A DNA stretch of 37,405 nt from AP-16 sp036395835 (GTDB lineage: Bacteria; Pseudomonadota; Alphaproteobacteria; Rhizobiales; Xanthobacteraceae): contig DASWCW010000234.1 in assembly GCA_036395835.1 (NCBI GenBank), forward strand, positions 1 through 37,405, given 5' to 3'. The translations under genes were made by a program, and so were the position numbers. Shown here in pieces: positions 33,231 to 37,405 of this stretch (within the stretch, counting starts at the first letter, position 1; every line of letters begins with the position of its first letter). The notes under the pieces were generated by a model. The model ran no database searches. It saw nothing but the letters and a program-made list of their open reading frames with translations, and was not told the origin of the DNA.

Positions 33231-33884
33231 ATGGAACGCCCCAACGGCAGCTACACGCTCTATTCGATGCAATGGTCGGGTAATTGCTACAAGGTCCGGC
33301 TGGCGCTGGCGCAGCTCGGAATTGCCTACCGTCTGGTGGAGCTCGATATCCTCAAGGGCGAGACCCGCACGCCGGAGTTCTTGGCCAAGAACCCGGGCGG
33401 GCGGGTGCCGCTCCTGGAAGTCGCGCCGGGCCGCTATCTGCCGGAATCCAACGCGATCCTCTGGTACATCGCGGGCGGCACCTCGCTCGCGCCCGAGGAC
33501 CGCATCGATCGCGCCGAGGCGCTGCAATGGATGTTCTTCGAGCAGCATTCGCTCGAGCCCAATCTCGGCCAGGCGCGGTTCTGGCTCACCTTGGTCAAGG
33601 GCGGACGCGAGCTGCAGCAGCACTCGCTCGAGGACTGGATGGAGAAGGGCTATCGGGCGCTCTCGGTGATGGAAAAGCACCTCGCGCGGCATCGCTTCTT
33701 CGCCGCCAACCGCTACACCATCGCCGACATCGCGCTCTACGCGTACACGCACGTGGCGCACGAGAGCGAGTTCGATCTCGCGGGATTTCCGGCACTGCGC
33801 GCCTGGCTCAACCGCGTCGCGAACCAACCGAATTACGTCCCGATGGACTGGCATCCCGCGGCCGCCGCCGCAGTCGCGCAATAG
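33231..33884 (+). CDS. glutathione S-transferase family protein
   Basis: A 217-residue cytosolic GST. The N-terminal thioredoxin-like domain has SYTLYSMQWSGNCYKVRLAL with the glutathione-contact Ser/Cys area, the cis-Pro segment NPGGRVPLLEV and ESNAILWYIA; the C-terminal helical domain has NRYTIADIALYAYTH, including the conserved Asp N-cap. Closest to the bacterial beta/other GSTs; the substrate is unknown. ATG 33231 begins MERPNGSYTLYSM; the upstream in-frame reading crosses the aspC promoter region and is rejected. Its likely regulation site is described at 33009. Confidence 0.9.
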   Translation: MERPNGSYTLYSMQWSGNCYKVRLALAQLGIAYRLVELDILKGETRTPEFLAKNPGGRVPLLEVAPGRYLPESNAILWYIAGGTSLAPEDRIDRAEALQWMFFEQHSLEPNLGQARFWLTLVKGGRELQQHSLEDWMEKGYRALSVMEKHLARHRFFAANRYTIADIALYAYTHVAHESEFDLAGFPALRAWLNRVANQPNYVPMDWHPAAAAAVAQ

Positions 33885-33902
33885 TGCGCGGCGGGGAAAG
33901 CT

Positions 33903-35153
33903 TCACGCGCTCGCAATCAGGCCGGGCATCGGCCTCGCCAAACGGCTGCCGGGAAAAACACGGCTCGCCAGCGCCTCCTCGTCGAGGCGCAGATGATCCT
34001 TCAGCAAGCCTTTGAGCACGGCGCGCAGATCGATGGTCGGCTGGAGATCGCGGCCCTCGTAGAGATTTGCATCGCCGAGCCCGGGCCAGTCGGCGACGAC
34101 GCGGCGGCCCTTCACTGCGCCGCCGGCGAGCAGCGCCAATGTCGCAGTGCCGTGATCGGTGCCGTCGGTGCCGTTGATCCGCGCGGTTCGCCCGAACTCG
34201 GTGATGACCGCGACCGCGGTCTCGCTCCAGGCCGCTCCCATGCCGGTCTCGATCGCCGCGAGCGCGCCGTCGAGCGCGCCGAGCAGCGCGGCGAGCCGGC
34301 CGCCGACCACGCCCTCGTCCTGATGCGTGTCCCAGCCGTCATAGGCGAGCGCGCCGATCCGCGGTCCGTCCGGGCGCGCCAGGAATTTCGCGGCGGCACT
34401 CGCGGATTCCGCGAAGAACGCCCGCACCTGCGCGGCCCCGGCGGCCGGCGGCGTGCCGGGCGCGTGAGTTTCCATGCCGCCCGCGCGCGCGATCGCCGCC
34501 AGCCCCATGCGCTCCTCGAGCACGCGCGCGAGCGCCGGGTCGGTGTGGCGATAAAGATCCGCGAGCCGCTGAACGGTGTCGTCGCTCGCCGGCGGCAGCC
34601 GCGGCGGCGTCCAGGACAGCACCGGCGCCGGCCCGCGCACGACGAGGGGCGTCACCGGGCCGACCGCAAACGCTTCGCGCTGCTTGCGCTCGGCCCTGCC
34701 GGCCGGCTCCAACGCCGCGAGCGCCCGGTTGAGCCATCCGGTATCGGCGGTGCCGGGCCGCTCCAGCCCGCTTTCGAGCACGTCCTGGCCGTCGAAATGC
34801 GAACGCTCGCGATACGACGTGGCGGCCGCGTGCACGAAGGCCGCCTGCCCGGCGCGGTAGAGGCGGTGCACATTCGGCATTGCCGGATTGAGCGCGAAAA
34901 AGCCGTCGAGCTCGAGTGCCGCATTCGGCCCGTCCACGGTCAGGGCCTTGTCGCCACGCAATTTGCGCCAATCCGGATCGCCGACCGGCGCGACGGTCGC
35001 GAGCCCGTCGAGCGTGCCGCGCAGCACGATCACCAGAAAGCGCGGATCGCGTCCCTCCGCCCGCGCCGCCTTGGGCAGATGCGCCCAGGCGAACAGCACG
35101 CCTGATGCGAGCAGCAGTTCGCGCCGCGACGGCGCATGCAAATTCAGGGGCAT
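33903..35153 (-). CDS. DUF1501 family protein (sulfatase-like fold), Tat-exported
   Basis: A 416-residue exported protein. The start region PSRRELLLASGVLFAWAHL is a Tat-like signal. The body has the DUF1501 features VIVLRGTLDGLATVAP, AAATSYRERSHFDGQDVLES, GWLNRAL, AYDGWDTHQDEG, VITEFGRTARINGTDGTDHG and GVVGGRLAALLGAL, which fit an alkaline-phosphatase-like fold with metal-type Asp/His. The function is unknown. It is encoded after a DUF1800 gene on the same strand, a recurring pair, and both are secreted or membrane-associated. ATG 35153 gives the signal; a longer form starts in the repeat. Confidence 0.87.
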   Translation of the reverse strand: MPLNLHAPSRRELLLASGVLFAWAHLPKAARAEGRDPRFLVIVLRGTLDGLATVAPVGDPDWRKLRGDKALTVDGPNAALELDGFFALNPAMPNVHRLYRAGQAAFVHAAATSYRERSHFDGQDVLESGLERPGTADTGWLNRALAALEPAGRAERKQREAFAVGPVTPLVVRGPAPVLSWTPPRLPPASDDTVQRLADLYRHTDPALARVLEERMGLAAIARAGGMETHAPGTPPAAGAAQVRAFFAESASAAAKFLARPDGPRIGALAYDGWDTHQDEGVVGGRLAALLGALDGALAAIETGMGAAWSETAVAVITEFGRTARINGTDGTDHGTATLALLAGGAVKGRRVVADWPGLGDANLYEGRDLQPTIDLRAVLKGLLKDHLRLDEEALASRVFPGSRLARPMPGLIASA

Positions 35154-35171
35154 CGCGTCATCTCCGCCGTC

Positions 35172-35266
35172 GTCCCGGAAGCCGCCGCAGGCGGCTATCC
35201 GGGATCCATGATCACTGCGGTCCGGAATCATTGTCGCATTCGATGGTTCTGGATCCCGGCTCGCGC
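35172..35266. repeat. intergenic repeat, 'gtcgtcccgg' family copy 3
   Basis: Left end GTCGTCCCGGAAGCCGCCGC, then AGGCGGCTATCCGGGATCCA; right end TGGTTCTGGATCCCGGCTCG. ATCCGGGATCC and GGATCCCGG can pair. It resembles 4305 and 15587 and lies between the DUF1800 and DUF1501 genes. Confidence 0.6.
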
Positions 35267-35300
35267 GGCGCCGCGCGCCGGTTTCATGTGCCACGGCGCG

Positions 35301-36797
35301 TCATCTCCTCTGAAATTCCGGCGCCATCAGCAGCAGCGCCAGCGCCTGCGGGCGACTCTCGGCGCGGGCGACGGCTTGGCGCGTTTCCGCGGTGGCGAGC
35401 GGGCCGAGCGCGAGATCGACCGCGCCCTCCGGATCGACCAGTGGCGCCATCCGGCGTGCGAGCTGATTGGCGATGTCGAGGCGCTCGGCGATGCCATCCA
35501 TCCAGGCGGCGCTGTCGTCGGGAAACCCCTTCGGCGCCGGCGGCCGCCACAGCGGGGCCCCGAGCAGATTGTGCGCCTGGAGCACCGGGCGAATGTCGGG
35601 AGGCGACGCGCCGGTCGCGCGCAGCGCCGCCACGATCCATTCGCCCGGCGTTTTCAGCTTTTCGCGTGGGGCCGCCCAGACCTCGGGAGAGGAAACCAGC
35701 GTCTTCGCCACTTCCTTGAGATCGCCGTCCGTATCCTCGAAGCGCTTCGCGAGGCTTTCGACCAGCACCGCCGGCGGCACGTCGGCCACGAAGGCGCGCG
35801 CGAGCTTTTGGGCCAGGTGCCGTGCGGTCGCCGGATGCCGCGCGAGATCGAGCAGCACGGCGCGTCCCTGCTCGACGCCGGCATCCGCATAGCGCTTGCC
35901 CATCACGTGCTGCGGCCCGGGCTGGTGCATGCGCGGGTTGAAGACGAACTCGCCGCCGCGCTCCGGATCCTGCTTGGGCGGCGCCAGTGTCCAGCCGGTG
36001 ATCACCTTGGCGAAACTGGTGACGTCGTCCTGGCTATAGCCGCTGCGGACGCCCAGCGTGTGCAGCTCCAGAATTTCCCGCGCCAGATTCTCGTTGAGCC
36101 CCTTGCCGCGATTGCGGCCCGCGAGCGAATCCGGGCCGATCGAGCGGGCATTGTCGAGGTAGACCAGCATGGCCGGATGGCTTTCGACCGCGAGCAGCAT
36201 GTCGGCGAAGCGGCCGAGCACGTTGGCGCGGATCGCCTCGCGCTCATAGGCGCCGCACAGCGGGCGCACGCCGCCCTTGTCGGCGGAGACGCAGAAATGG
36301 TTCGACCAGAACCACACCAGCCGCTCGACCAGGCCGAGCTCGGCGCCGAGCGCGGCGCCGATCCGCGCCTTCGCTTCCTCGAGATAGAGCTGCTGCGGAA
36401 TGCCCGGCCCGGGATCGCGCTTGGGCTTGGCCGCCATCGAGGTTTCCGGAGTGCCGGCCATGTTCTCGGCATTGTCGGCGCCGGCGGCATCGGACGGCGC
36501 GGCGGTTGCGCCCGGCTGCGCCGGGGCAGCCGCGGCCTGCTGCTCCATTTCCCGCTCGGCGCGCTGGGCGAGCCGCTGCGCGCGCTTCTGCTGGCGGAAA
36601 TGGAACGCGGCGCGTGCCGCCTCGCCGCCGCTCAGCAGATCCGGATCGGCAATGCGCCCGATGCCGGGGCGATCGAGCTCCGCCAGCAGGGCGCCGCGCG
36701 GGTCCGAGCCGATTGCCGCGATCGCGCCGATGCGCGGCCCGCACCCGAACCGGTGCAGCGCCAGTGTATCTAGGTTGGAGTTATCCTTCGGCGTCAA
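35301..36797 (-). CDS. DUF1800 family protein
   Basis: A 498-residue DUF1800 protein. It starts LALHRFGCGPRIGAIAAIGS with GALLAELDRPG, the usual family beginning, and has VWFWSNHFCVSA, GRNRGKGLNENLAREILELH, YSQDDVTSFAKVITGW, ARHPATARHLAQKLARAFVA and LWRPPAPKGFPDDSAAW. A low-complexity segment (residues ~95-145, rich in Ala/Pro) separates the first helix from the core. I choose TTG 36797, with AAGGA 8 nt upstream, because the family start is only ~10 residues later; the frame is open to 36917 but that part does not match the family. Role unknown; it pairs with the DUF1501 gene. Confidence 0.86.
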   Translation of the reverse strand: MTPKDNSNLDTLALHRFGCGPRIGAIAAIGSDPRGALLAELDRPGIGRIADPDLLSGGEAARAAFHFRQQKRAQRLAQRAEREMEQQAAAAPAQPGATAAPSDAAGADNAENMAGTPETSMAAKPKRDPGPGIPQQLYLEEAKARIGAALGAELGLVERLVWFWSNHFCVSADKGGVRPLCGAYEREAIRANVLGRFADMLLAVESHPAMLVYLDNARSIGPDSLAGRNRGKGLNENLAREILELHTLGVRSGYSQDDVTSFAKVITGWTLAPPKQDPERGGEFVFNPRMHQPGPQHVMGKRYADAGVEQGRAVLLDLARHPATARHLAQKLARAFVADVPPAVLVESLAKRFEDTDGDLKEVAKTLVSSPEVWAAPREKLKTPGEWIVAALRATGASPPDIRPVLQAHNLLGAPLWRPPAPKGFPDDSAAWMDGIAERLDIANQLARRMAPLVDPEGAVDLALGPLATAETRQAVARAESRPQALALLLMAPEFQRR

Positions 36798-36879
36798 TGC
36801 CTTAATCCTTATCCTCAAGGTTAAAATGCCCACGGGGCTACTATCGGGGCTATCGGAGATGGCAGGTGAATGAACAACA

Positions 36880-36907
36880 CAGTCAGCGCGAAAGATACTG
36901 CTGACTG
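36880..36907. repeat. hairpin in the right-end segment
   Basis: CAGTCAGC / GCTGACTG, a perfect 8-bp stem with a 12-nt loop. It is upstream of the DUF1800 gene (minus) and of the unclear ORF at 36985 (plus). No T-run. Confidence 0.5.
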
Positions 36908-36947
36908 TCTTCGCCAAGCCTCTCCTATGCGTGCCACAAAAACACCG

Positions 36948-36963
36948 CCGGGAAACGTCCCGG
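36948..36963 (+). repeat. hairpin just upstream of ribosome binding site
   Basis: CCGGG-AAACGT-CCCGG, extendable by a G-T pair, ending about 10 nt before an AGGAG ribosome-binding sequence and the ATG at 36985. Confidence 0.5.
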
Positions 36964-36984
36964 TCAGGTCAACAGGAGAATAAC

Positions 36985-37207
36985 ATGCGCAGAGGAATAC
37001 ACGACGGGCGACAATAAAATCGAGGTCATCAGCAGGCAGGCCACTGGCCTAGAGCTCAAGGAAGGCCTTGGCATTGGTCAGTGGAGCGGAGGTGCCGCGG
37101 CTGGTCGTAGGCGGTATCAGCAGGAGGCGCGCAGCCAACATTGCGGGGCTGCTGAGAATGCCGGAGGCAAGGCCTCGGTCGCCCGGCACCTGGAGGCAGC
37201 AGAGTAG
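36985..37207 (+). other. unclear small ORF, possibly frame-disrupted
   Basis: ATG 36985 is preceded by AGGAG with 6-nt spacing, a good start, but its frame closes after 10 codons (MRRGIHDGRQ, stop 37015-37017). The +1 frame is open from before it to a TAG at 37205-37207 and reads EYTTGDNKIEVISRQ, LELKEGLGIGQW, YQQEARSQHCGAAE. A one-base deletion near 36994 would join ATG to this frame and give about 73 residues. I do not recognise the product. It could be a small gene with an indel, a leader peptide, or chance. A third-frame reading (TTG 37068) is also possible. Confidence 0.3.
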
Positions 37208-37213
37208 CACCTC

Positions 37214-37240
37214 GAGGGCGGGCGGCGAAAACCCGCCCTC
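37214..37240 (+). terminator. GC-rich hairpin, possible terminator
   Basis: GAGGGCGGG / CCCGCCCTC, a perfect 9-bp stem with a 9-nt loop CGGCGAAAA. It comes 6 nt after the TAG at 37207 and is 35 nt upstream of the next start codon. Only a short T-poor tail follows (ACATCTTT), so it may be weak or attenuating. Confidence 0.5.
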
Positions 37241-37275
37241 ACATCTTTCACAACCCCCAAACAGGAAATTCAATC

Positions 37276-37405
37276 ATGCTGAACCCCAAACTTACGTTCG
37301 CTGCCTCGACAATCTTGCCTAGTGTCTTCACCGACGACCGCTTCCGCCACACTGGTAGGAACAGACTGTTCGGCGAGATCGACGGCACGAGGGTCGGAGT
37401 CGTGC
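37276..37405 (+). CDS. hypothetical protein, 5' part only
   Basis: An ORF with ATG 37276 preceded by AGGAAA (37263-37268), open to the end of the window: 43 codons visible, beginning MLNPKLTFAASTILPSVFTD and continuing DRFRHTGRNRLFGEIDGTRV. No family is recognised and no signal or membrane segment is evident. The gene is cut by the window edge. The base composition is less GC-rich than in the housekeeping genes, and the hairpin-RBS-ATG layout repeats that at 36948-36985, so they may be part of one acquired block. Confidence 0.55.
   Translation, partial: MLNPKLTFAASTILPSVFTDDRFRHTGRNRLFGEIDGTRVGVV

Noticed and set aside
36798..36917. Longer DUF1800 start at TTG 36917
   Set aside because: The additional 40 residues do not resemble the family and cover a hairpin; TTG 36797 has a better-placed AAGGA.
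37049..37273. 74-codon minus-strand frame in the right-end segment
   Set aside because: Passes through the 37214 hairpin, has no ribosome binding site, and has no motif.

Overview
The window is GC-rich chromosomal DNA of an alphaproteobacterium, most likely order Hyphomicrobiales (Rhizobiales) close to Bradyrhizobium, Rhodopseudomonas or Xanthobacteraceae. This rests on gene content and order (GatB/YqeY - dnaG - rpoD, carA/carB, Lrp - trxB - LsrB-type LysR, DUF992, a CHC2-less DnaG) and on families of palindromic intergenic repeats of the kind common in those genomes. No rRNA, CRISPR array, transposase or complete prophage is visible.

Layout. 1-1435: end of an integrated element, with a small ORF and a tyrosine recombinase facing the 3' end of a CAU tRNA that probably served as attachment site. 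1570-7496: iron alcohol dehydrogenase and glutamine-synthetase-like ligase (possible gamma-glutamylation route for an amine or amino alcohol), a RecD-like helicase, a c-type cytochrome and an MFS carrier. 7788-14313: a broken ParE/RelE-type toxin with intact antitoxin, rpoD, dnaG, a BrnT/BrnA toxin-antitoxin pair and GatB/YqeY. 14383-21252: carA, a cupin, a methyltransferase, carB and greA; both carB and greA have an intrinsic terminator only 23-29 nt ahead of the start codon. 21359-24400: Lrp regulator, trxB, an LsrB/VtlR-type LysR regulator, then a candidate AbcR-like small RNA ending in a strong terminator. 24422-31579: MsrP, a divergent EF-G-like GTPase, a DUF992 protein, a membrane acyltransferase and a benzoate/aminobenzoate-CoA ligase. 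31607-36797: aspartate aminotransferase, glutathione S-transferase, and a DUF1800/DUF1501 pair. 36798-37405: a less GC-rich stretch with three hairpins, unclear small ORFs and one partial gene, perhaps another acquired segment.

Most of the window is housekeeping. The accessory signals are the integrase-tRNA junction, two toxin-antitoxin loci inserted around the dnaG/rpoD cluster, the right-hand end, and the dense intergenic repeats. The most interesting regulatory observations are the LysR-adjacent AbcR-like RNA and the leader terminators of carB and greA. All calls come from reading the sequence only; no database search was possible.
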